DNA from: Haloarcula amylovorans
GTDB lineage: Archaea; Halobacteriota; Halobacteria; Halobacteriales; Haloarculaceae
Length of the DNA stretch: 64,000 bases
Direction of reading: 5' to 3'
NCBI RefSeq assembly: GCF_004681185.1
Contig: NZ_SRIF01000001.1
Span: 62,001 to 126,000, forward strand
Numbering within the stretch: the first letter of the stretch is position 1; each line of letters begins with the position of its first letter. The notes below the pieces were generated by a model. It searched no databases. It was not told the DNA's origin and saw nothing but the letters and a program-made list of their open reading frames with translations. Below are positions 16,451-24,999 of the stretch, one piece after another. The position numbers and the translations under genes were made by a program.

Positions 16451-16980
16451 GACTCCCACGGGGAACGCTCCGCAAGTCCCGCGTCGTCACCGACCCACGG
16501 GATACGCTTGCCGATGTCCTCGACCGCGAGGTCACCGGCTACGCGATCTTCGAGTCACAGGAGACGCTACTGCTCGACGCCGAGGGCCGGGGCGTCGTCA
16601 CCTTCGAAGACGGTGTGCCGGTGTTGGCCTATCACACCGGGACCGACCGCGGCGGGCCGCCAGCGCTTGCCGACCTCGCTGTTCCCGGTCCGTACCACGT
16701 CTCCGTCTTCGAACTCGCCGCTGCCGACCTCGCAGAGGCCCACGCGACCGAGAAGTTGCGGGTGCCGCCGGGGATGCCGGCCGAGCGGTTGGCCGGCGAC
16801 CCCGCGCTGGCCGACAGCACACGGCGGGCGGCCCCGGCGGAGCGGACGACGAGCGAGCGTGACGCTAGCACGGATCAGAGCGCCGTGGAGGCGTTCCTCG
16901 AAGACGAAGAAAAGATTGCCGCTATCCGCGAACAGGCCCGCGAGGAGGCCCGGCAACGCGCGGCCGAGTGGGACTTTTAG
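16447..16980 (+). CDS. MinD2 operon partner protein (HVO_0596-like)
   Basis: A 177-residue cytosolic protein overlapping minD2 by 4 bp (ATGA), so the two are translationally coupled. The N-terminal part (about 1-110) is a compact alpha/beta domain with RDTLADVLDRE, GVVTFEDGVPVLAYHT and GPYHVSVFEL. A disordered, acidic stretch follows, and the end is a charged helix (EDEEKIAAIREQAREEARQR) that may form a coiled coil. In Haloferax the corresponding gene has been tied to cell shape together with minD2, as far as I recall. No enzymatic motif is visible. Confidence 0.7.
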   Translation: MRLPRGTLRKSRVVTDPRDTLADVLDREVTGYAIFESQETLLLDAEGRGVVTFEDGVPVLAYHTGTDRGGPPALADLAVPGPYHVSVFELAAADLAEAHATEKLRVPPGMPAERLAGDPALADSTRRAAPAERTTSERDASTDQSAVEAFLEDEEKIAAIREQAREEARQRAAEWDF

Positions 16981-17067
16981 CGGCTCTCGGGCCGGATTTG
17001 TGGATAGTGGGTGACGACGAGTCGGCAAACACAGCGCTGTTATAGCTTCGGCGTGTCAGATACCCTA

Positions 17068-18852
17068 ATGACCTCCCGCAGCCCCCGTCCCGGGGACGGG
17101 GTCACACGCCGAGCGTTACTGGCAGGACTGACCGCGGGAGCAGCGGGAACGAGCGGCTGTGTGACGCGTCTCCGGACGCTGGCTACTCGACAGCAACCCG
17201 ACCCCATCTCCCTCTCCGTGAAATGTCTCCCCGTCGACGAGGACCCCTACTCGATCGCCATCGCCCGCCAGTTCTCCGAGTGGCTCGGGACGGCGGGCAT
17301 CGACACCACCATCGAACCGATGACCGCCGAGGAGCTGTATCGGCAGACGCTCGTCAACGACGAGTTCGACGTGTTCGTCGGGCAGTTCCCCACACACACC
17401 GTTCAGCCGGACGCGCTGTACTCGCTGTTGCACTCACGGTTCGCGGTCGAAGCAGGCTGGCAGAATCCCTTTGGTTACACGAACCTCACAGTCGACGATT
17501 TGCTGACCGAACAGCGACAAACGTCGGGAGACCGCCGGGTCGAGGCCGTCGCGGAGATACAGCGACACCTCGTCAGGGAGTGCCCGTTCGTCGTCGTCGG
17601 CTTCCCCGACGTCATCAGAGCCGCGAGCACCGACCGATTTACGGGCTGGCGCTCCATGGCCGGGCTTTCGCCACTTCACCTGCTATCGCTGGACCGCCGC
17701 GACCTCTCGGCGACGACGCTTCGGGCGACCACGCCCGACACGCGATCGACGACAAACCTCAACCCGCTGGTCGCCCCGTTCCGCCGCAGCGGATCGATAA
17801 CGGAGCTGATCTACGACTCGCTGGCCCGTCGGTATCGTGGCGACCTCCACCCGTGGGCGGCCGCCGAGTTCGAGTGGACCGCGGAGAACCCGCCGGTAGT
17901 GCGCGCGACGCTTCGAGAGGATCTGACTTGGCACGACGGGGAGTCCCTGACTGCGGACGACGTCGCGTTCACCTACGCGCTCCTCGCGGACACCTCGCTC
18001 GGCTCGTTCGACGAGCCGGTCCCGCCGCTTCGGTTTCGCGGCCGGGCGTCACTCGTCGAGGCGGCGACAGTGCTGGACGACCGCACCGTCGAGATTGAGT
18101 TTGGCGAATGTACGCCCGAGGTTGCGACGCGAGCGTTCACCGTCCCGCTGCTCGCCGAACACGTCTGGGAGGACCGGGCGACCCGCGCGGATGTCAGCGG
18201 GCTCGACCTCGGGTCGGCGACGACGGAGGCCCTCGTCACGAGCGCGATTCCGCCGGTCGGGAGCGGGCCGCTCGCGTTCGAATCGGCGTCGGGGCGCGAG
18301 TCGCTGCTGCTCTCCCGGTTCGAAGACCACTTCCTCGAACGCGTCGACCAGACGCAACTACCCGGGCCCATCGCCAGCGGCGTCCCCTTCGACGAGTTCG
18401 AACTGCGGTTCGTCGGCTCGGACGCCTCGGCGGTCGATCTGGTCGCAAACGGGGAGGCCGACTTCACGTCGGTCGGCGTCGGTCCCGATCTCGTCCGGAC
18501 CATCGGGAAACAACAGGACCTCACGCTGGCCGTCGACCAGACGGACTCGTTCTACTTCCTCGGGTTCAACGCGCGGCGGACGCCGCTTTCGAACCCGCGA
18601 TTCCGTCACCTGCTGTCTCGCCTGCTAGACCGCAAGACTCTCGCGGAGTCGGTGTTCAACGACTACGTCACGCCCGCGGTGAGTCCGCTCGCCGGCACCG
18701 ACTGGCGCCCGTCGGACCTCGCCTGGGATCCCGAAGACCCGGCCACGTCCTTCCTGGGCAGCGGTGGCTCAGTCAACAAGCTACGCGCCCGCGAGGCCTT
18801 CCGGGACGCCGGCTACCGATACAACGAACAGAACCGCCTTCTCCGAGTCTGA
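17068..18852 (+). CDS. Circularly permuted family 5 substrate-binding lipoprotein
   Basis: A 594-residue exported protein of the peptide/nickel-binding family (SBP_bac_5, DppA-like). It opens with a Tat lipoprotein signal: TRRALLAG and a lipobox ending TSGC with Cys31. The order of parts is unusual. Residues about 47-200 correspond to the C-terminal section of a normal family member (FDVFVGQF...DALYSLLHSRF, GYTNLTVDDLL, DRRVEAVAEIQ, RFTGW). Residues about 212-594 correspond to the N-terminal and middle sections (LTWHDGESLTADDV near 289, YFLGFNARR near 496, REAFRDAGY at the end). Each part occurs once, so this is a circular permutation. No ABC permease or ATPase gene is adjacent. The ATG at 17068 gives the signal peptide. 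Confidence 0.85.
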   Translation: MTSRSPRPGDGVTRRALLAGLTAGAAGTSGCVTRLRTLATRQQPDPISLSVKCLPVDEDPYSIAIARQFSEWLGTAGIDTTIEPMTAEELYRQTLVNDEFDVFVGQFPTHTVQPDALYSLLHSRFAVEAGWQNPFGYTNLTVDDLLTEQRQTSGDRRVEAVAEIQRHLVRECPFVVVGFPDVIRAASTDRFTGWRSMAGLSPLHLLSLDRRDLSATTLRATTPDTRSTTNLNPLVAPFRRSGSITELIYDSLARRYRGDLHPWAAAEFEWTAENPPVVRATLREDLTWHDGESLTADDVAFTYALLADTSLGSFDEPVPPLRFRGRASLVEAATVLDDRTVEIEFGECTPEVATRAFTVPLLAEHVWEDRATRADVSGLDLGSATTEALVTSAIPPVGSGPLAFESASGRESLLLSRFEDHFLERVDQTQLPGPIASGVPFDEFELRFVGSDASAVDLVANGEADFTSVGVGPDLVRTIGKQQDLTLAVDQTDSFYFLGFNARRTPLSNPRFRHLLSRLLDRKTLAESVFNDYVTPAVSPLAGTDWRPSDLAWDPEDPATSFLGSGGSVNKLRAREAFRDAGYRYNEQNRLLRV

Positions 18853-18853
18853 G

Positions 18854-19642
18854 ATGAGTCTGGCTACCGTCCTCGCCGAGGTCGTCGTCGTCGTGGCCAC
18901 CGCCCTCTCGCTGGCGTCGGTGGCCGTCGTCGGTCCCGATGATGTCAAAGCAGCGGCAGCGGACTTCCCGCAGCGACTCCGCGACGCCGCTCGACCGCTC
19001 GCAGTCTTGGTGGCGGTGCTGTCGCTGAACAGCGTCGTCCGCGACGTGGGCGTCGAAGTCTCGTGGCTCATCGGTCTCAACATCACCGACACGATCTACG
19101 CCATCGAGGGACCGTTCGTCGCCGTCCTCCAGTCACTCATGACGCCGTGGTCGACGCCGTACTTCGGGTACGTCTACATCTACGGCTACGTCTTTCTGCT
19201 GGTGTTTCCGATCCTGCTGGGCATCTTCGCGGACGAGGAGTCGGTCCTCCGGCGGACGGCACTCGCCTACACCATCAATTACGGCGGCGGTATCCTCTGT
19301 TACCTGCTGTTCGTGGCCTACGGACCGCGTAACTACATGCCCGAACTCGTCGAGCCGCTGTTGTTCGATACGCTCCCGCGTTTCCAGTTGCTCACGAGTC
19401 AGGTCAACGCCAACACGAACGTCTTCCCGTCGTTGCACACCTCGTTGTCGGTGACCGTCGCGCTGCTTTCGGTCCACACTCACGAGCGCTTCCCGCGCTG
19501 GACGCCGATTGCGGTGTTTCTCGCTACGAGCGTCGTCCTCTCGACGATGATTCTCGGCATCCACTGGGGGACCGACGTCGTCGCCGGCATGCTCTTGGCC
19601 GGGTTCAGCGTCTGGGTCGCGACCCGTTCACGGTTCCGGTAA
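18854..19642 (+). CDS. PAP2-superfamily membrane phosphatase
   Basis: A 262-residue membrane protein with about six hydrophobic helices. Catalytic motifs of the PAP2/inositol-phosphorylceramide-synthase-like group are present: YGPRNY in place of the first KxxxxxRP-like motif, FPSLHTSLS (motif 2 with His) and GIHWGTDVVAG (motif 3, His and Asp). It probably removes phosphate from a lipid or isoprenoid phosphate at the membrane, or transfers a phospholipid head group. The ATG at 18854 lies 1 bp after the stop of the permuted binding-protein gene, so the two form an operon. Confidence 0.82.
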   Translation: MSLATVLAEVVVVVATALSLASVAVVGPDDVKAAAADFPQRLRDAARPLAVLVAVLSLNSVVRDVGVEVSWLIGLNITDTIYAIEGPFVAVLQSLMTPWSTPYFGYVYIYGYVFLLVFPILLGIFADEESVLRRTALAYTINYGGGILCYLLFVAYGPRNYMPELVEPLLFDTLPRFQLLTSQVNANTNVFPSLHTSLSVTVALLSVHTHERFPRWTPIAVFLATSVVLSTMILGIHWGTDVVAGMLLAGFSVWVATRSRFR

Positions 19643-19729
19643 CGGGGATGGCCGCGATTACCGACTAAAATCAGCTGTCTGTCGTCGACGCAGAGTTCAG
19701 TCGTGACTGTTGGTTCTGGGGACGCGAAG

Positions 19730-20521
19730 CTACTCGGTAGCGTTGGTATCGAGGTCGTGGCAGGACTCTATACGTTCGCTGAGGCGTTGGACGAACCGCG
19801 CGGCTGGCGCTCCGTCGACGACGTCGTGGTCGACGGTGACGGTCAGGCTCAAGAGCTCCCGCGAGCGAAGTTCGCCATCGACCAGGCGGGGTTTGGTGCC
19901 GATGCCGCCGACGGTGAGTTGGAGCGTGTAGTTCGTGGGACTGATGGCCCAGCCGTTTCCGGTACCGAACATGCCGACGGAGGTGACTGCAACGGTGCCG
20001 GCGAGGGTTTTCCACCGTTTCGGAAACCACTTGGGAAGCCGCCAGATCTGGCGACGTAGCACGCCCGGGAGACGGCGTGCAAGGCCGGCAATTCCGGGTT
20101 CTGCGTGGGTCGTCGTGTCCGCTTTGACACGTCGAATCTCGTCGTGAATCGACCGGACCGACCGTCGGTTCGCCTGTCGAACGACGTGCGGAACACCGAT
20201 TCGTTCGCCGTCGGTTTCCCGTTCGACGAGGACGTTCACGTCGATGTCCTCGAACTCGTGAATTCGTCCCCGCCAATCGCGATACCGCTGGACGTGGGGT
20301 TGTTCCTGCACAGTGATGGCCAGACAGGAGACGACGAACGCGGTGAACGAGAGCTTCGTTCCGGTCTCCGCTTCGATCTCCCGGATGCGCTGTCTGGCGT
20401 CGGTGACGTCGACCTCGACGAGTCCGTGAACGTTGCTCCTGCGGCCCGCCATCCGCATGTAATCCGCTGTCAACTGCTGTTGTGGAGAGACGCGCTCGCC
20501 GTCGGTGCCACTACCGCTCAT
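19730..20521 (-). CDS. Stand-alone 2-oxoacid dehydrogenase E2-type acyltransferase domain
   Basis: A 263-residue protein made of the E2 catalytic domain alone (chloramphenicol-acetyltransferase-like fold). It begins near RVSPQQQLTADYMRMA. TKLSFTAFVVSCLA, VNVLVERETDGERIGVPHV and VGMFGTGNGWAISP follow, and the active-site motif is DHDVVDGAP (HxxxDG). The lipoyl and E1/E3-binding domains of true dehydrogenase complexes are absent. No E1 or E3 genes are nearby. It lies 43 bp after the GT-C gene on the same strand, so it may acylate a glycan or lipid precursor rather than serve central metabolism. Confidence 0.8.
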   Translation of the reverse strand: MSGSGTDGERVSPQQQLTADYMRMAGRRSNVHGLVEVDVTDARQRIREIEAETGTKLSFTAFVVSCLAITVQEQPHVQRYRDWRGRIHEFEDIDVNVLVERETDGERIGVPHVVRQANRRSVRSIHDEIRRVKADTTTHAEPGIAGLARRLPGVLRRQIWRLPKWFPKRWKTLAGTVAVTSVGMFGTGNGWAISPTNYTLQLTVGGIGTKPRLVDGELRSRELLSLTVTVDHDVVDGAPAARFVQRLSERIESCHDLDTNATE

Positions 20522-20564
20522 ACTGTCTCTTCGAGCCTGAGAACCAAAGCAGTGACCCGACCGT

Positions 20565-22226
20565 TCAGTTCGATGCCGTCCGGCGGAAGACGACCACGCC
20601 CTCGTTCTCGAAGACGGGTTCGTAGCGACCGCTGAGCGCGAGCGACCGGTCGAGCGTCCCGACGTTCTGTTCGCGGTGGCCCCGGACCGTGTAGGACTCT
20701 TTAGGCACGTAGAGGTAGTCGGGGCGGGCGTCGACGGCCGAGAGCGAGCGCTCGACGCAACTCGCTGACTGGCACCGAGAGACGTTTTTGAACGCGCCAA
20801 GGTGCGGACCGTAGGTGTCCGGGCCGCGCCACTCCGCGCCCCACGGCGAGACGAGGATGGTCCGCTCGGCGACGGCCGGGAACCACTCGGCGGCGTCGCC
20901 GAGGACGACGAACGTCGCGTCGGGTCGCGTCTCCTCGGCCGCCCACTCCATCGCCGCCACGTCGTGGTCGTCGACGAACTCCGGCGTGGTTCCGTCCGGC
21001 CCGGCGAACTCGTAGCCGATGCCGGCGACGCCCACGGCCGAGACGACGAGGAGGGCGGCGACGGCGATTCGGCCGGCCGTCCCGATGTCCGCGTTCACGT
21101 TCGAACCCACGTCCTCTCCGTAGCGCTCTGTGAGGACGACCACCGACGCGACCACCGCGACGGCACCGACGGCGTAGGTGAACCGGGACTGAGCGAACGC
21201 CAGCCAGACGGCCACCGTCCAGACGCCGACGACGCGGTGGCGCGTCAGGAGGAGGACGAGGGCGGCGACGACGGGGATCAGCGCGAACGACGGGCCGTGT
21301 TGGAGGAGTGTCGTCAGGCCGCCCCCGACGCCGCCGTGAGTGCCCGCTGCCCCGGTGAACACCGCTGGTCCGTGCGTCCTCGCCACGGTCGCCAGCCACG
21401 GCGAGGCGAGCAACACGCCGCCGAGGCCGACGACTGCGCCCCGAGCGAGACCGAGGAGGGTGCGGTCGTAGCCAGCCCAGAACAGGAGGTACGTCAGGAC
21501 GACGAACAGCGTGTAGGTAGGGTGGGTCAGCGCGACCAGCACGAATCCGAGGAGACCGATGGGGACCCACGCCGTCTCGCCGTCGCGGAAGATTCGGAGC
21601 GCGGCGTAGGCCCCACAGAGCGCGAGGAGGAACGCCGGGGCGCGGACGAGGCCCCCGGCGGAGACGTGCCACTCCAGCACCTGCGGATTCAGCCCGAGCA
21701 AGAGGGCGACGGCCGTCCCGGCGCGGCGGTCACCGAGGAGGTCACGGCCCAGCAAATACGCGGGGACGAGCGCCGCGACGGTGATTAGCGGCGGGAGGTA
21801 CAGTGCCGTGGCGAACGTCGGTGCGCCGAAGTCGCGCAACACCGCGAGCGCGTAGAAGACGAGCGGCGGATAGGCGAACGGGACCCCACGCGGCCCGTAG
21901 TGGGGCACCGTCGCTGGCAGCGCGTAGCCGTTCGCCCGTATCGCGTCGGCAGTGAGCGTGTACAGCCCCGCGCCGTAGGCGGGGTAGGCGTTCGTGGCGA
22001 CGTAGATCGCCGTCACGACGAGACCGACGAGTAGCGGCCACGCGATCCACGGCCAGTCGGCCCCCGAGAGCGGCGACCGGGGCCGCAACGACCGGAACCG
22101 TCCGGGCGTCGATCCGGCCGCCGAATCAGTCGTCGCTCTGTCGGCGGTCGTCGCGTCCGTGGCTGTCGGGTCCGTCGTCGCCGAATCGGCACTCACCGCG
22201 TCCGTGGAGGTCGTATCGTCGGTCAT
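20565..22226 (-). CDS. GT-C-like multi-spanning membrane protein (putative glycosyltransferase)
   Basis: A 553-residue protein. The first 45 or so residues are a Thr/Asp/Ala-rich soluble tail. About 11-12 membrane helices follow (for example WIAWPLLVGLVVTAIYVA and the paired GLNPQVLEWHVSAGG loop). A C-terminal extracytoplasmic domain of about 150 residues contains a Cys pair (CQSASC). The layout is like GT-C enzymes (GT39/AglB-like), which take sugars from polyprenyl phosphates. I see no diagnostic DxD beyond the first loop, so activity is inferred. It overlaps the upstream propeller gene by 4 bp. Confidence 0.65.
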   Translation of the reverse strand: MTDDTTSTDAVSADSATTDPTATDATTADRATTDSAAGSTPGRFRSLRPRSPLSGADWPWIAWPLLVGLVVTAIYVATNAYPAYGAGLYTLTADAIRANGYALPATVPHYGPRGVPFAYPPLVFYALAVLRDFGAPTFATALYLPPLITVAALVPAYLLGRDLLGDRRAGTAVALLLGLNPQVLEWHVSAGGLVRAPAFLLALCGAYAALRIFRDGETAWVPIGLLGFVLVALTHPTYTLFVVLTYLLFWAGYDRTLLGLARGAVVGLGGVLLASPWLATVARTHGPAVFTGAAGTHGGVGGGLTTLLQHGPSFALIPVVAALVLLLTRHRVVGVWTVAVWLAFAQSRFTYAVGAVAVVASVVVLTERYGEDVGSNVNADIGTAGRIAVAALLVVSAVGVAGIGYEFAGPDGTTPEFVDDHDVAAMEWAAEETRPDATFVVLGDAAEWFPAVAERTILVSPWGAEWRGPDTYGPHLGAFKNVSRCQSASCVERSLSAVDARPDYLYVPKESYTVRGHREQNVGTLDRSLALSGRYEPVFENEGVVVFRRTASN

Positions 22227-23611
22227 CGTTTCCGGAACTGAAGCGGCGAGCGGACGCTCACCGCGAGGTCGCGTCGTCGCCACTCGACGATTAGCAACAG
22301 CGGTGCAGTGACGAGCAGTCCCAGCACCGAGACGACGTCGAGGGTGCCCATCCAGCCGGGCAGGAGGTAGGCCACACCGTTGACTACCTTCTGCGGCGCG
22401 GCGGCCTTCACTCGGCCAACCGATCCGCGGTCGCTGGCGTTCGGTGTCCGGTCGGGGAGGCCGAGCGAAGCAGCGCTCTCCCCGCCTGCGCTCTCGTCGC
22501 CGGTGTCGAAGCGCTCCGCCTCGTAGGGGAATCCGATGTCGGCGCTCCAGACCACCTCGCCGGACTCGTCGACTTCGAGGACGCGGTCGCCGTTGGAATC
22601 GGCCATGAGCGTGTGGCCGTTCGGGAGGCGGTCGGCGTCGCGGACCCACGTCAGACGCGAGTCCTTCCACTCCCAGGAGCGGACCCACTCGCCGTCCTCG
22701 CGTTGGTATTCCAGGACGCGGCCGTTCTCGGAGTCGGCGACGAGGACGGCGGGACCGCCGCGCTCGGCCGGGATGAAGTCGGGGTTGTGCTGTTCGTACA
22801 GCGTGTCGTGGTCGCCGTCGGAGCCGAGCGTCCACTCCTCGCGCAGGCCCCGCTCCATGTCGATGAAGACGACCTGGTCCTGATTGCGGAGGTCAGCCAT
22901 CACGGTCGGTCGGCCGTCTATCTCGACGTACTCGACGTCGTTGAGGTGGGTCCAGTCCTCGGGGTAGGGACCGCCGCTGGAGGTGTTGTAATCCGACTGG
23001 GCGTCCCACGACCACTCGACTAGCTCCGTCGTCGTGTTGACGACGTAGGCCCGGTCTCGGTCGATGTCGGCGACCAGCAAGCGGTCCTCACCGATACGGT
23101 CGACGTCGTGCCAGCGCGTCGAGTGCTTTCCGGGCGTGATGCGACTGTACACCGAGGTCACTTCGCCGGTCGTCAGGTTCGCGCGCTCGACGCCGTTGCG
23201 GGTACAGACCGTCTCGGCGTCGCACTCCTCGGGCGTGAGGTGCTGGGCGTAGACGTACTCGACAGTGGCGTTGGTCCCTGGCACCGGGTCCACGTCCCAG
23301 TAGCGGGTATGCGTGTCGTTCGCATAGTAGATGCTGCCGTCGGGAGCGAATGCGACGAGTTCGGCGCGCTTGCGGGCGCTGTCGCCCTGGTCGCTCGTGA
23401 AGGCCGTCGAGTCCGTGGCGACGACCGTGAGACCGTCGCGCGGGGCCACGACCGGGTCGCGTTCACCGGTCTGGAGGGCGTTCTCGACTGCCGGGTCGCC
23501 GCGGATTTCGTCGCCGCTCAGTTGCGCGCTGGCGTAACTGGAAGCCAAGAGAAGCGCAAATAGCAGCATCAGGACAGTGAGTCCAGTGCTGAGCCGCCTG
23601 CTATCGGTCAT
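22223..23611 (-). CDS. Membrane-anchored arylsulfotransferase-like beta-propeller protein
   Basis: A 462-residue protein. It has an N-terminal hydrophobic signal or anchor (residues 11-30), then a propeller of repeated blades (WHDVDRIGEDRLLVADI, THLNDVEYVEIDGRPTV, RLPNGHTLMADSNGDRVLEV with GEVVWS). A C-terminal membrane helix (VVSVLGLLVTAPLLLIVEW) ends it. Blades with P-N-G-H-T-L and G-E-V-V-W are typical of the arylsulfotransferase (ASST) group, which moves sulfate between phenolic donors and acceptors outside the cell. The catalytic His cannot be assigned safely. The ATG at 23611 gives the best signal sequence. It overlaps the GT-C gene by 4 bp. Confidence 0.7.
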   Translation of the reverse strand: MTDSRRLSTGLTVLMLLFALLLASSYASAQLSGDEIRGDPAVENALQTGERDPVVAPRDGLTVVATDSTAFTSDQGDSARKRAELVAFAPDGSIYYANDTHTRYWDVDPVPGTNATVEYVYAQHLTPEECDAETVCTRNGVERANLTTGEVTSVYSRITPGKHSTRWHDVDRIGEDRLLVADIDRDRAYVVNTTTELVEWSWDAQSDYNTSSGGPYPEDWTHLNDVEYVEIDGRPTVMADLRNQDQVVFIDMERGLREEWTLGSDGDHDTLYEQHNPDFIPAERGGPAVLVADSENGRVLEYQREDGEWVRSWEWKDSRLTWVRDADRLPNGHTLMADSNGDRVLEVDESGEVVWSADIGFPYEAERFDTGDESAGGESAASLGLPDRTPNASDRGSVGRVKAAAPQKVVNGVAYLLPGWMGTLDVVSVLGLLVTAPLLLIVEWRRRDLAVSVRSPLQFRKR

Positions 23612-23695
23612 TGTGGGCCGATGGATCCGAGGAGACATATGCCCATTGGCCGAATCCGGCGCGTGAGGTGTGTCAGCGGCTACCGTGTTGGTGCG

Positions 23696-23929
23696 TCAGT
23701 CGGTTCGGACGGGAATCCACCACACGCGCGAGCGGCCGCCGACCTTCTTGCTCGTGATGTCTGTCTCGTCTTCGAGGCTGTGGAGTTTGTTCAGGGCGGT
23801 CCGGCGGGAGCAGCCGAGTCGGTCGGCGACCTCCGAGGCGGTCAGGGGTTCGGCGTAGTCGTCCCGGTCTTTGAACACCTCGATGACGTCCGATTCGGTG
23901 TACTGGACTTCACGTCCGGGTGGTGACAT
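23696..23929 (-). CDS. Small HTH regulator
   Basis: A 77-residue DNA-binding protein. The winged-helix core is LTASEVADRLGCSRRTALNKLHSL in pattern (about residues 28-52), followed by a wing with SKKVGGRSRVWW. It resembles small haloarchaeal MarR/IclR-like HTH proteins with no sensing domain. It lies 84 bp upstream of the propeller gene on the same strand and may regulate that operon. The start is the ATG at 23929. Confidence 0.75.
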   Translation of the reverse strand: MSPPGREVQYTESDVIEVFKDRDDYAEPLTASEVADRLGCSRRTALNKLHSLEDETDITSKKVGGRSRVWWIPVRTD

Positions 23930-23994
23930 ATGTCAGAAAACGGCGGCTGGGTACTTAACTGTCGCCCGCTTCCATCGGTACCGACCGTCATGTC

Positions 23995-24897
23995 TCACTC
24001 GGGGTCGGGGACGTACTCCGAGCCGACGCGCAGGTCCAGCGTTCGCTCACCGACCGAGAGGTCGAGCGTCTCGTGTTCGACAAGTTCGCCGTCGCGGCTG
24101 AACGACACTGCCGACTCGCGACTCTCGATGGAAATGTCACGAGCGCGGACGTGCGTGACGCCCTCCGTCTCGGTCGCCAGCAGTCGGTGGCCGATGGCCT
24201 CGGCGACGAGGTTGCCGGTCGGCATCTGCTCGATGATAGCCACGTCCAGCAGGCCGTCCTCCATGTTGGCCTGTCCACCGCGTTCGACGAACTTCCGGGC
24301 GTTGCCGACCAGCAAACAGACCACTTCGCCGGACCACCGCACCGGCCCGTCCTCGCCGATAGCTTCGAGCGAGATGTCCAGCCCGTCGAACTCGATGGCC
24401 TCCTGTGCGCCGGTCAGCAGGAAGGCGAGCGTGCCGAAGCGCTCTTTGAGCTCGCTAGAGGCCGCCATGCTGGCGTCGGCCGTCAGGCCCGCGATACAGG
24501 AGACGAGAAACGGCTCGTCGTCGGCGAAGCCCACGTCGACGCTGCGAACCGTCCCGGTGTCGGCCACCTCGACGCCATGTTCATCGTCCGTCACACCGAT
24601 CGTTCCCGCCAGCAAGTTCGCCGTCCCCGCGGGAACGACGCTCAGCGTCACTTCGTCGAGGTGGTCGGTCTGATAGAGACCGCGCATCACCTCGTTGATA
24701 GTGCCGTCGCCGCCACAGACGGCCACTTCGCTGGCCTCGGCTTCGCCGGCTTCGCGCCCCATCTCGATGGCGTCCCCGGCACCCTCGGTTCGCTCGACGG
24801 CGAACCCGCGAGCCTCCATCAGCCGTTCGACGTAGTCGGCGTGCTCGCCGTCGCCGCTGACGGGGTTGAGGATACACCGACGCGAACCGACTTGCAT
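23995..24897 (-). CDS. Diacylglycerol kinase family lipid kinase
   Basis: A 300-residue cytosolic lipid kinase of the DAGK catalytic family (YegS/BmrU type). It opens with RCILNPVSGDGEHADYV, with the NP-x-SG nucleotide motif. The glycine-rich VAVCGGDGTINEVMRG is near residue 60, and VVPAGTANLLAG is the following conserved loop. The C-terminal beta-sandwich has MEDGLLDVAIIEQ. The likely substrate is a lipid alcohol such as archaetidylglycerol precursors or sphingosine-like lipids. The ATG at 24897 removes a low-quality extension. It is divergent from the GNAT gene across about 100 bp. Confidence 0.87.
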   Translation of the reverse strand: MQVGSRRCILNPVSGDGEHADYVERLMEARGFAVERTEGAGDAIEMGREAGEAEASEVAVCGGDGTINEVMRGLYQTDHLDEVTLSVVPAGTANLLAGTIGVTDDEHGVEVADTGTVRSVDVGFADDEPFLVSCIAGLTADASMAASSELKERFGTLAFLLTGAQEAIEFDGLDISLEAIGEDGPVRWSGEVVCLLVGNARKFVERGGQANMEDGLLDVAIIEQMPTGNLVAEAIGHRLLATETEGVTHVRARDISIESRESAVSFSRDGELVEHETLDLSVGERTLDLRVGSEYVPDPE

Positions 24898-24999
24898 ACG
24901 GGACCCGAGGCCGGTCTGACACTTAGGTATCTCGTTGTCAGCACGGATGCTACCGGAGCCGTCACGTACAACCCGCTCTGGCCCCTCCCGACGGTAGCG

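Noticed and set aside
20802..21788. 328-codon plus-strand open frame
   Set aside because: It is antisense to the GT-C membrane protein. The composition (Arg, Asp, Glu and Gly rich with no hydrophobic core) is that of a codon shadow.
24073..24999. Upstream extension of the GNAT frame
   Set aside because: It is antisense to the diacylglycerol kinase gene. The GNAT domain begins at the ATG at 25000.
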